A stretch of DNA of 64,000 nucleotides. It comes from Metabacillus sp. KUDC1714 (GTDB taxonomy: Bacteria; Bacillota; Bacilli; Bacillales; Bacillaceae). The translations under genes were made by a program, and so were the position numbers. The stretch lies in the NCBI RefSeq assembly GCF_014217835.1, contig NZ_CP055263.1, positions 4,777,501 through 4,841,500 of the forward strand, in the 5' to 3' direction. This document shows, in pieces, positions 57,082 to 64,000 of this stretch. Position 1 is the first letter of the stretch. Every line of letters starts with the position of its first letter. The notes under the pieces are model-generated. The model was given only the letters and a program-made list of their open reading frames with translations, was not told the origin of the DNA and did not search any database.

Positions 57082-57203
57082 TTTTGGTTATATTTTTGGT
57101 TATATATTTAGGTAGTTTTTGAGTCTTTTTGAGATGTACCCTTTTTATAACCAAAAACGGTCGTTTATGGAACTATCTTATTGAACGAACGGGACAAGAT
57201 AGT
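57082..57203. promoter_or_regulatory. candidate res site
   Basis: Two tandem 12-bp copies of TTTTGGTTATAT (57082-57093, 57094-57105) and an inverted TATAACCAAAA (57146-57156) lie upstream of tnpR. A further inverted pair ACTATCTT/AAGATAGT (57172-57203) follows. The arrangement fits resolvase subsites and the tnpR promoter. Confidence 0.55.
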
Positions 57204-57229
57204 CAATAACCCCTTTAGCAAGGTTATAA

Positions 57230-57259
57230 TGCATACCACCTTTTTATATGTACATAATA
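57230..57259 (+). promoter_or_regulatory. sigma-G-like promoter of the ger operon
   Basis: TGCATA (57230-57235), 17 bases, CATAATA (57253-57259) closely matches the sigma-G pattern TGAATA-N17/18-CATACTA. It lies 35 bp upstream of the first ger start codon, where forespore expression is expected. Confidence 0.7.
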
Positions 57260-57293
57260 ACTTTATCAACATGATTCATAAATAAGTGAGGAT

Positions 57294-58814
57294 ATGTCTG
57301 TGCCATTTTTAAAAGGACTTCTAAAAAAAAAGAATTCTAATAACCCATCTGAACCAAAATCAATTAGTGTTATCTTTCAACAAGCTAGAAAGTCTAGCGA
57401 TTTTCATCAATTTTCTCCTATTGAAAATCAGGATAAAATTCTAATCAGTTATTATAAATCCATGGTAGATGCAGAGAAAATCAATCGACTCCTCCTCCCG
57501 GCCATTCAAAAGAACGTTGAAATAATTAAACATTTAAATGATATAAAAAATATAATACCATTTGATGATATAAATGTTACAAGTAATACTTCAGATGTTG
57601 AAAAAAGGCTTATGAAGGGATATGTAATTATCCAGTTAAAGGAATTAGACAATAACTTTCTTACTGTAAATGTTGAAAACGGTAATCTTGGCTACCGCCA
57701 GAACAATGACACAGAAAATGAATTTAGTGTTGTCGGGCCAAAAATCGGATTTGTAGAAAACATTGATATCAACATACATTTATTGAGAAAGCAAATTGCC
57801 ATCCCTGATTTAGTTTTTGAAGAAATTATAATGGGGTCTATGTCTAAAACAAAGGTGGTTATCGCCTATTTAGATGGAATTACCAATCCACAACACATCC
57901 AAACCGTACGCCAACGGCTAAAGAAAATAGATTTCGATGTGATTTTTGATAGCTCTCAAATTGATCAAATGATTTCAGATAACTCAAATACACCTTTTCC
58001 CATTTTTTTATCTACAGAGCGAATTGACCGTGTTACTTATGCGGTTATAAACGGACAAGTTGCTATTTTAACGAATGGTTCCCCTTATGTCGTTACTGGA
58101 CCGTCAACGTTAATGGATTTTTTTATTTCACCAGAAGATTATTATCTACCCTGGGTAGTGGGATCTTTCTTTCGAATTATACGCATTATTGGTGTGATTT
58201 TCTCAATCTTTGCCACTCCGTTATATGTTGCCGTATTAACATATCATTATGAAGTTATACCAGGAGATTTACTTGGACCTATTATCAGCTCCAGAGCAAA
58301 TGTTCCGTTTCCACCCGTATTGGAGGTCATTTTTTTAGAAATTACGATTGAATTGCTGCGTGAAGCTGGGGCACGCTTACCAACCAAGATTGGACAGACG
58401 TTAGGTATTGTGGGAGGTATTGTTATTGGACAGGCAGCCGTAGAAGCAGCGTTAACAAGTAATATACTGCTGATAATTGTTGCGTTATCGGCACTCGCCT
58501 CTTTTACAACACCTATCTTTAAAATGGCTAATACCGTCCGTCTATTACGTTTTCCATTCATAGTAGTTTCAGCTTTTTGGGGTGGCTTTGGAATCGTTAT
58601 TGGATTTATTCTTCTTTTAGGTCATTTATTAAAGTTAAAATCTTTAGGAACTCCATATTTGGTTCCTCTTTACCCTTTTAGAATAAAGAATTTTCGAGAC
58701 AGTTTTATTCGTTCGTCATACCAATATACAACAACTCGAAGTAAATTTTTAAAACCACTTTCACTAAGACGATATACACCGAATCAAGACAAGGAGGATC
58801 TTAATAATGAGTAG
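57294..58814 (+). CDS. GerA-family spore germinant receptor subunit A
   Basis: This 506-aa protein has a soluble N-terminal region (about 1-275) with the GerA-type VEKRLMKGYVIIQL and SMSKTKVVIAYLDGITNPQHIQTVRQRL, then about five membrane segments containing FFRIIRIIGVIFSIFATPLYVAVLTYH and RANVPFPPVLEVIFLEITIELLREAG. These are diagnostic of the GerAA/GerKA family in the spore inner membrane. GTGAGG precedes the ATG. It overlaps the C subunit gene by 8 bp, and a sigma-G-like promoter lies upstream. Confidence 0.92.
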   Translation: MSVPFLKGLLKKKNSNNPSEPKSISVIFQQARKSSDFHQFSPIENQDKILISYYKSMVDAEKINRLLLPAIQKNVEIIKHLNDIKNIIPFDDINVTSNTSDVEKRLMKGYVIIQLKELDNNFLTVNVENGNLGYRQNNDTENEFSVVGPKIGFVENIDINIHLLRKQIAIPDLVFEEIIMGSMSKTKVVIAYLDGITNPQHIQTVRQRLKKIDFDVIFDSSQIDQMISDNSNTPFPIFLSTERIDRVTYAVINGQVAILTNGSPYVVTGPSTLMDFFISPEDYYLPWVVGSFFRIIRIIGVIFSIFATPLYVAVLTYHYEVIPGDLLGPIISSRANVPFPPVLEVIFLEITIELLREAGARLPTKIGQTLGIVGGIVIGQAAVEAALTSNILLIIVALSALASFTTPIFKMANTVRLLRFPFIVVSAFWGGFGIVIGFILLLGHLLKLKSLGTPYLVPLYPFRIKNFRDSFIRSSYQYTTTRSKFLKPLSLRRYTPNQDKEDLNNE

Positions 58815-59910
58815 CCAAAAGCGCAAAATCATTTGTTGTATATTCTGCAGCCTTTCTCTACTCATATTTGTTTTGTCAGGTTGTAATCGTGGGAAAATTG
58901 TTGATGATATACACATGCTTTCAATTATAGGATTCGACAAAGAAGATCAAGATTATATTGGAACAGCTCTGTATTCCGACTATACAGAACAAAAACAAGG
59001 GAAAATTTATTCATTGCAAGGACATGAAAAAAATACGAAATTGATTCTCAAAGATATTAACAATCAATCTCCAAAGCCTATTGAGATCGGTAAGTTACAA
59101 CTATTGATATTTAGTAGAAATTTGGCGAAGGATAGTATCTCGCATTTTGTCAAAACAATTTGTAGAGACCCTTTGATCGGTAGCAACTTGATCATTGCTG
59201 TTTCAGAAGCGCCAACTGAAAAAATTTTAAACAATCTTACAAAAGAGGGAAATGACTACCTTCCTAATTTGATCGAACATAACTTTAAATCAGGAAATGT
59301 ACCAGTTTCTAATCTGCAAATATTTTTGTTTGATTATTATGGAGAAGGAAGAGATGTATCTGTTCCTTTTATAAATCTAAATGAACATGGGAAAGTTGAA
59401 GTTGATGGATATGCTGTTTTTAAAAAAGATCGTTTGTCACTCGTCTTAGATCAAAAAGAGATGCTTCTCTATAAAATATTACAAGCAAGATCGATGAATG
59501 GGGATATGGATTTTAAGGTAAGTAAAGAACAACAAGAGGATCTAGCTGTATTAACAAGCATTTATGGAGAAAAGATTGAATCTGTATCAAAACTTGAAAC
59601 CGAGCCAAAGGTAACATATAACATAACATTACATGGAATGGTTAAAGATTATCCAGGTTGGTTAGATTTGAGAAGAAAGGAAAACTATAAATTATTAACT
59701 AGGCAGTTAGAAAAGCAAATGAATAATGATCTTTCAAAACTTTTGTTAAAATTCCAAGATCATGAGGTCGATCCTTTAGGTGTTGGGGATTTGGTCAGGG
59801 CACACAGGAAAAAATGGAATGAAGAAGAATTTTATGAAACCGTATATCCAAAGGTAACATTCGATATTAATCTTAGCATTCAACTACATCAATCAGGGAT
59901 TGGAGAGTAG
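58807..59910 (+). CDS. Ger(x)C-type germinant receptor lipoprotein
   Basis: This 367-aa lipoprotein has the lipobox VLSGC with cysteine at residue 26 and the start of the mature domain DDIHMLSIIGFDKED, typical of GerAC/GerKC. The C-terminal region includes WNEEEFYETVYPKVTFDINLSIQL. It anchors on the outer face of the spore inner membrane with subunits A and B. The gene overlaps the A subunit gene, and AAGGAGG precedes its ATG. Confidence 0.92.
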   Translation: MSSQKRKIICCIFCSLSLLIFVLSGCNRGKIVDDIHMLSIIGFDKEDQDYIGTALYSDYTEQKQGKIYSLQGHEKNTKLILKDINNQSPKPIEIGKLQLLIFSRNLAKDSISHFVKTICRDPLIGSNLIIAVSEAPTEKILNNLTKEGNDYLPNLIEHNFKSGNVPVSNLQIFLFDYYGEGRDVSVPFINLNEHGKVEVDGYAVFKKDRLSLVLDQKEMLLYKILQARSMNGDMDFKVSKEQQEDLAVLTSIYGEKIESVSKLETEPKVTYNITLHGMVKDYPGWLDLRRKENYKLLTRQLEKQMNNDLSKLLLKFQDHEVDPLGVGDLVRAHRKKWNEEEFYETVYPKVTFDINLSIQLHQSGIGE

Positions 59911-59928
59911 ACATTTTGGTGGTTTATT

Positions 59929-61035
59929 ATGAGTAAACAAGTAAAGGAAAGTCTAACTGTTTCTCCCTTTTTTTTATTTTTTCTTATCCACGGCGCACAG
60001 ACTGGTGTAGGCATGCTGAGTTTTCAAAGTAAAATAGTAATAGGTGCAGATCAAGATGCATGGGTTTCCGTATTATTAGTTGGTTTCAGTTTTCATCTCA
60101 TTATTTGGTTGATGTATTTTCTGTTAAAGAAATCAAACAATGGAGATATTTTATCCTTACATCAACAGCTGTTTGGAAAATGGATTGGCAACATTTTCAA
60201 TCTTTGTTTTTATGGATATATAATTTTAACGGTTTCAACAATAGTACGTTCGTACGTAGAAATTTTACAAGTTTGGGTTTTTCCATATGTCCATCTATGG
60301 GAGTTATCACTAATTATTGTGTTGGCTTCTACATATATTGTTTCAGGTGGATTCAGAGTGGTTACGGGCATGTGTTTTTGGGGAGTAGTGCTACCTAGTG
60401 TTTTACTTGTGACCCTTTATTTTCCATTAAAATATGCAAACTGGAATAATTTACTTCCCCTTTTGAACCATAGCTTAGGTGATTATATCGTTTCAGCAAA
60501 TCAAACAATCACCAATTACTTGGGACCCGAATTATTGTTAATCTATTTTCCTTTTATTAAAAATAATCATGATTCCCAGAAATGGGCTCATATTTCAATC
60601 GCCTATACAACCGTTCTATATTTTATTATTACAATTGTGTCGTTTGTATATTTTAATATTCGACAGTTGGAACATACAGTATGGCCAACCCTGATTTTAT
60701 CAAAAATAATCCGGTTGCCTTTCATTGAAAGATTTGAATACATTTATATATTTGCATGGCTTTTAGTCATCTTACCTCCTTGTTGTGTCTTTTTGTGGGC
60801 TGGAACAAGAATTTTAAGGACAACAATAAACCTTAAACCTAAAACATCTTTATGGATATCAAGTGCCATAGTTTTTGTTATTGTTATTAATTTAAAAAGT
60901 GAAATTAGTATTGAGAACATTAATTCATGCCTAACAACTACAGGCTTAATTTTTTTATACTGTTACATTCCAACATTATTTTTCTTGTTGAACATCATCA
61001 ACTTTTTTAAGAAGAGAAAAAGCTTAGAAAATTAA
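59929..61035 (+). CDS. GerB-family germinant receptor permease subunit
   Basis: This 368-aa protein has ten membrane segments and the GerAB features FFLFFLIHGAQTGVGMLSFQ at the start and PLLNHSLGDYIVSANQTI in the middle. GerB subunits resemble amino-acid transporters and form the germinant binding site. It is the last gene of the A-C-B operon; its stop codon lies inside the terminator stem. Confidence 0.92.
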   Translation: MSKQVKESLTVSPFFLFFLIHGAQTGVGMLSFQSKIVIGADQDAWVSVLLVGFSFHLIIWLMYFLLKKSNNGDILSLHQQLFGKWIGNIFNLCFYGYIILTVSTIVRSYVEILQVWVFPYVHLWELSLIIVLASTYIVSGGFRVVTGMCFWGVVLPSVLLVTLYFPLKYANWNNLLPLLNHSLGDYIVSANQTITNYLGPELLLIYFPFIKNNHDSQKWAHISIAYTTVLYFIITIVSFVYFNIRQLEHTVWPTLILSKIIRLPFIERFEYIYIFAWLLVILPPCCVFLWAGTRILRTTINLKPKTSLWISSAIVFVIVINLKSEISIENINSCLTTTGLIFLYCYIPTLFFLLNIINFFKKRKSLEN

Positions 61036-61042
61036 GCTTTTG
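61018..61042 (+). terminator. intrinsic terminator of the ger operon
   Basis: AAAAGCTTA (61018-61026) pairs with TAAGCTTTT (61033-61041) around GAAAAT. The gerB stop codon is part of the stem. Confidence 0.75.
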
Positions 61043-61070
61043 TACCGTATATAATACACCATTACATCTA

Positions 61071-61087
61071 GGGGTCCTACCAACAAA
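61071..61087 (+). repeat. partial Tn3-type terminal repeat, same orientation as the left end
   Basis: GGGGTCCTACCAACAAA is identical to the outer 17 bp of the 38-bp repeat at 53389 and in the same orientation; similarity then ends. It lies between the ger operon and the LysM gene. Confidence 0.8.
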
Positions 61088-61254
61088 TGCAAAGTGATAG
61101 TTTGATAAATTCATAAATGCTTCTTTTAAACAGAGCTTAAACAAAATATCAGACAATAGTTACAATGGTAAAATACGGTAATGAAATAACTGTCTAACAT
61201 TAATATAACTACATATACTATTTTTCATAAGAAACTTCTTCAGGAGGAATGTAT

Positions 61255-62580
61255 ATGAATAAAAAAATTTTGTTTATGTTAATAACCATTACTATTGTTC
61301 TATTTGCGCCTACTTTAACTCAAGCACAAGTAATATTTGAAGTGAAATCTGGTGATAGTCTCGATAAGATATCTAAACAATACGAACTAAATAGAGATGA
61401 AATAGCCAAGCTAAATGGTTTAGCTAAAAATGCTCAACTTGTATTAGGACAAGCTCTTGTCATTCCAGGTTCAAATTATTATGTTCAACCAGGCGAGAGC
61501 TTGTGGGAAATTGCTTATCGTCATTCCATCAGTGAGGAACAAATAATAAGCAATAATCAACTAAAAAGCAAAGGAATTGTACCAGGACAAAAGCTAAACA
61601 TTCCTCACTCCAAGCAAAAGAAAATTTGGACTGGAACTTATTTTGTTCCTAAGGATAAAAATACAAATGCTTGGATTCTAAGTAATTATAGCAACACTCT
61701 ATCAAGTATATTTGTTTTTGAGTATAAACCAGATTACGAAGGAAATATAATTGGGCTAGAAGAAAATGATGCACATAAACTCGCCTGGAAACAAAATTTA
61801 CCCCCTTACGCAACACTTTCAAATTTAAGCGAAAAAGGTTTTGACCCTGATTTAACCCATCATTTAATAAGTAACTCTTGGCGAAGAAAAAATTTTATAA
61901 ATAATATTCATTCACTCTTACACAGTAATGATTATAAAGGAGTAGTAATAGATTTTGAACAGGTAAGACATAAAGATCGTTCTAACCTAAATAAATTTAT
62001 AAAAGAATTAGCTAAAAAACTACATTCTTCAGGGATGGAAGTATTGATGGCAGTCCCTCCAAAACAGGGAGATCAATTACCATCCCACTCAACAGCATAT
62101 GATTATAGTACACTTGGCAAATACCTAGATAAGATGTTTTTAATGACATATGATTGGCATTGGCCTGGTGGGCCATCGGGTCCGATTGCTCCTATAGATA
62201 AAGTAAAGGAAACCCTAAATTATGCAACATCAGTAGTACCACGATCAAAACTTATGCTTGGTATCCCACAATACGCATATGATTGGACTATTTCTGGAAA
62301 TAAAAGGGCTGGAAAAGCCTACTCAACTCAACATGCAATAGACCTATATATAGGGTATGAAAGCCAAATTCATTACGATGAAAATGCTGCTGCACCATGG
62401 TTTCGTTATACCGATAAGTACGGTACGTTACATGAAGTTTGGTTTGAAGATCCCCGTAGTCTTTTGAAAAAATTTCGACTTGTTAAGGAATATAACTTAG
62501 CAGGCATGGGGTGCTGGCATTTAGGGTTAACCATGCCTCAAACAGAAGAATTATTGTTAGAAGAATTTAAGGTGAAATAA
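61255..62580 (+). CDS. LysM/GH18 spore cortex-lytic-type glycosidase (SleL/YaaH-like)
   Basis: The ATG at 61255 is preferred, seven bases after GGAGG. The 441-aa protein has a signal peptide cleaved near TQA, two LysM domains (about residues 26-71 and 75-118) and a GH18 barrel with the reduced catalytic motif YKGVVIDFEQV near 228-238 and FLMTYDWHWPGGPSGPIAP near 294. SleL-type enzymes digest cortex fragments during germination. The signal peptide differs from classical SleL/YaaH, which begin directly with LysM. It lies beside the ger operon in the same direction. Confidence 0.87.
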   Translation: MNKKILFMLITITIVLFAPTLTQAQVIFEVKSGDSLDKISKQYELNRDEIAKLNGLAKNAQLVLGQALVIPGSNYYVQPGESLWEIAYRHSISEEQIISNNQLKSKGIVPGQKLNIPHSKQKKIWTGTYFVPKDKNTNAWILSNYSNTLSSIFVFEYKPDYEGNIIGLEENDAHKLAWKQNLPPYATLSNLSEKGFDPDLTHHLISNSWRRKNFINNIHSLLHSNDYKGVVIDFEQVRHKDRSNLNKFIKELAKKLHSSGMEVLMAVPPKQGDQLPSHSTAYDYSTLGKYLDKMFLMTYDWHWPGGPSGPIAPIDKVKETLNYATSVVPRSKLMLGIPQYAYDWTISGNKRAGKAYSTQHAIDLYIGYESQIHYDENAAAPWFRYTDKYGTLHEVWFEDPRSLLKKFRLVKEYNLAGMGCWHLGLTMPQTEELLLEEFKVK

Positions 62581-62594
62581 TTTAAAGTCTATCT

Positions 62595-62629
62595 GGGTGA
62601 TGATAGAACATATCTCACCCTTATTTTTT
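62595..62629 (+). terminator. intrinsic terminator between the LysM gene and cdaS
   Basis: GGGTGA (62595-62600) pairs with TCACCC (62615-62620), followed by TTATTTTTT. It ends just before the cdaS ribosome binding site. Confidence 0.75.
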
Positions 62630-62652
62630 AATTGAAATGGGGTTTAATTTGC

Positions 62653-63276
62653 ATGAATGAAACAGATTGCGACTTTTCACCACTTAAACACCAATTAATA
62701 GAAGGTCTACAAAATGTTTCGGCTGAAATTAACAATGGCATAGAATCATTAGAAAATGAAAACTATTGTCTTTTAGGAAATCTTGAGGACATCAAGGAAA
62801 GATTTGAACAAATAGAAACTGTAGCTGCGTCTTTTTATTTAAATTGTTATCTATCTCCATTTACTGACAAATATTTAGATTTATCTACTTGTATCCAACA
62901 TCTTTCCAATCAAAGACATGGTGCATTAATTGTAATTGAGCGTAATAATCAACTGGATTCTTTAATCCGACCTGGTACTCCTATTGGTGCAACATTGACA
63001 CATTCATTATTGGAATCAATTTTTTACCCTGGAAATCCCCTTCACGATGGTGCTGTTTTAGTTCGTACTAATCAAATATTGTCTGCAGCAAACGTTTTAC
63101 CTTTGTCTAATAGAGTTGTAAGTGAAAAAAAACTAGGGACTCGTCACCGTGCGGCATTGGGTTTATCAGAAAAAAGTGATGCTCTTGTTCTGGTTGTTTC
63201 TGAAGAAACAGGAAGGGTTTCTTTTGCTGTTGATGGGAAGCTTTATCCTATTATAACTACTAGCTCTTTACTATAA
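62653..63276 (+). CDS. cdaS: CdaS-type diadenylate cyclase
   Basis: The ATG at 62653 gives 207 aa, the length of B. subtilis CdaS; a TTG at 62632 is less likely. Residues 1-60 form the helical N-terminal domain that restrains activity in CdaS, and the DAC domain has HDGAVLV (132-134 DGA) and GTRHRAALG (164-166 RHR). The product is c-di-AMP. CdaS is the forespore-specific cyclase and aids germination. A terminator lies immediately upstream, so expression may rely on read-through or on a promoter inside the LysM gene. Confidence 0.9.
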   Translation: MNETDCDFSPLKHQLIEGLQNVSAEINNGIESLENENYCLLGNLEDIKERFEQIETVAASFYLNCYLSPFTDKYLDLSTCIQHLSNQRHGALIVIERNNQLDSLIRPGTPIGATLTHSLLESIFYPGNPLHDGAVLVRTNQILSAANVLPLSNRVVSEKKLGTRHRAALGLSEKSDALVLVVSEETGRVSFAVDGKLYPIITTSSLL

Positions 63277-63443
63277 ATTTTTGCAAAGACTTTTCTTAAT
63301 GGACGAGGGAATTCCAAATAACAAAAATTCTTATTGGCTTATCGTTAGGAGTTACGAATTATAGGAATAACTACCAATAAAATGTCACTTTTTAAGTTTC
63401 AAAATTAATACCCTGATTAACTGTACATTTCTTATTTGTTACT

Positions 63444-63476
63444 AAAAAAGAGCCAATCGAACATTATCGATTGCTC
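63444..63476 (-). terminator. terminator of the minus-strand pair at the right edge
   Basis: GAGCCAATCGA (63450-63460) pairs, with one bulge, with TCGATTGCTC (63467-63476); six T follow on the minus strand. Confidence 0.75.
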
Positions 63477-63494
63477 TCTTGAATTTAATTAGGA

Positions 63495-63665
63495 TTAGTT
63501 TTTTATCCCATTCCACAAATAATAATACTTAAACAATATGCTATTAAATAGTGAATCATTTACTATTGTTCTTGAACGTACTGTACAAACTAAACTTATG
63601 GAAAAAAAGAGGTTTAAAGCTAAAATGATACCTAACATTAATTCACGAGGATAACAACCCTTCAT
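63495..63665 (-). CDS. 56-aa membrane-type peptide coupled to the upstream gene
   Basis: The ATG at 63665 is two bases after the stop codon of the upstream membrane-protein gene, so translation would be coupled; it has no ribosome binding site of its own. The peptide has one hydrophobic segment (ELMLGIILALNLFFSISLVC) and a basic, tyrosine-rich tail. A longer frame overlapping the upstream gene is less likely. Function is unknown. Confidence 0.45.
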   Translation of the reverse strand: MKGCYPRELMLGIILALNLFFSISLVCTVRSRTIVNDSLFNSILFKYYYLWNGIKN

Positions 63666-63667
63666 GG

Positions 63668-64000
63668 TTATTGGACTTTGAATTTCAACAGCAAATAACG
63701 TATAAAAAACCCTATTGCCAATCCTGGTATTAAAGACAACATTGGTAGCCAAATGGGACCGAATGATATACCGAAAAATATATTTGGTGAGTACATAAGA
63801 CCTACTGTGACAAAATAAGCTCCAAAAGCAAATGGAACAAACGATAACCTTGGATTTTCTCCTTCTGCAAATTTATAAGCATCATACATAGCATACATAT
63901 ATACACAAGGATAAAACATAAGCCATTGGTAATTAACCACTCCATAAGCCTCAGTTATCTTCCCTAAGAAACTATACATAATGGCTTGATTAAATGAGCT
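63668..64000 (-). CDS. polytopic membrane protein, cut by the window edge
   Basis: The frame is open through the right edge: seven codons (SSFNQAI) precede the first ATG at 63979, and no ribosome binding site precedes that ATG, so the gene probably begins beyond the window. The visible 110 residues have three to four membrane segments (GVVNYQWLMFYPCVYMYAMYDAYKFAEGE, then LSFVPFAFGAYFVTVGL). Similar Bacillus membrane proteins are known to me only as hypothetical. It converges on cdaS. Confidence 0.7.
   Translation of the reverse strand, partial: SSFNQAIMYSFLGKITEAYGVVNYQWLMFYPCVYMYAMYDAYKFAEGENPRLSFVPFAFGAYFVTVGLMYSPNIFFGISFGPIWLPMLSLIPGLAIGFFIRYLLLKFKVQ

Larger units (their letters stand above)
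53389..61035. mobile_element. Tn3-family transposon with germination cargo (right end not located)
   Basis: A left 38-bp repeat, Tn3-type transposase, serine resolvase and a res-like region are followed directly by a gerA-C-B operon. No inverted right-end repeat was found before the window edge, so the right boundary is a minimum. The same transposon-plus-germination gene order is known in Tn1546-like elements of B. subtilis-group strains. Confidence 0.65.

Noticed and set aside
57200..57235. ACCCC near 57211 as the right end of the Tn3-family element
   Set aside because: Only the outer GGGGT matches the 38-bp repeat; the inner sequence, including ACGCTAAG, is absent.

Overview
The window reads as a low-GC, endospore-forming Bacillaceae chromosome. 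Evidence is the AT-rich sequence, strong AGGAGG-type ribosome binding sites, a Spo0E-like protein, a sporulation-type histidine kinase, a GerA-family germinant receptor operon, a LysM/GH18 cortex-lytic-type enzyme and a CdaS-type diadenylate cyclase. No rRNA, tRNA or CRISPR array was seen. Most genes from 1.9 to 53 kb lie on the minus strand.

Region 1 (0-20 kb) is a patchwork of small accessory operons. It holds an AraC-type regulator cut by the window edge, an EamA transporter, MarR-paiA-paiB, single genes for nucleotidyltransferase, VOC, methyltransferase, hexapeptide acetyltransferase and GNAT proteins, a WYL regulator facing an effector-binding-domain gene, a PadR-DUF1048-ABC exporter operon, an ArsR-VOC pair, and an 866-aa rifampicin phosphotransferase. 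Several of these single genes end in closely related terminator hairpins. A roughly 80-135 bp repeat occurs at 19.25, 19.43 and 23.41 kb.

Region 2 (20-27.4 kb) holds icaA-icaD-icaB for poly-N-acetylglucosamine, with icaB frameshifted exactly at its conserved histidine, then a cytosolic sporulation-type histidine kinase next to a divergent Spo0E-like gene, a 37-aa membrane peptide and an isoprenylcysteine-methyltransferase-like protein.

Region 3 (27.7-35.6 kb) is an eight-gene operon: PfkB kinase, amidohydrolase, YjbQ, solute-binding lipoprotein, two permeases, SIS deglycase/isomerase, second PfkB kinase. A second operon at 45.1-51.6 kb (SIS, binding protein, two permeases, PfkB, GntR, HAD) is paralogous and matches the frlB-O-N-M-D/frlR fructosamine plan. 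Neither encodes its own ABC ATPase. Operon 1 carries three copies of an operator-like motif; operon 2 carries two palindromes of a different sequence.

Region 4 (36-45 kb) holds a decayed Tn7-type tnsA fragment, a GC-rich foreign membrane gene coupled to a 19-aa ORF, a HicB-like protein, a GNAT, and a HIT / MazG-like / PLD-helicase cluster in which the helicase is broken at a nine-base homopolymer.

Region 5 (52-64 kb) holds a Tn3-family element with an intact 38-bp left repeat, a frameshifted transposase and a resolvase. It is followed by a plus-strand gerA-C-B operon with a good sigma-G-like promoter, then a LysM/GH18 protein and CdaS. A second, 17-bp copy of the transposon tip lies between the ger operon and the LysM gene. 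The layout resembles the Tn1546-like elements known to carry spore germination and heat-resistance genes in Bacillus; the rest of such an element would lie beyond the right edge.
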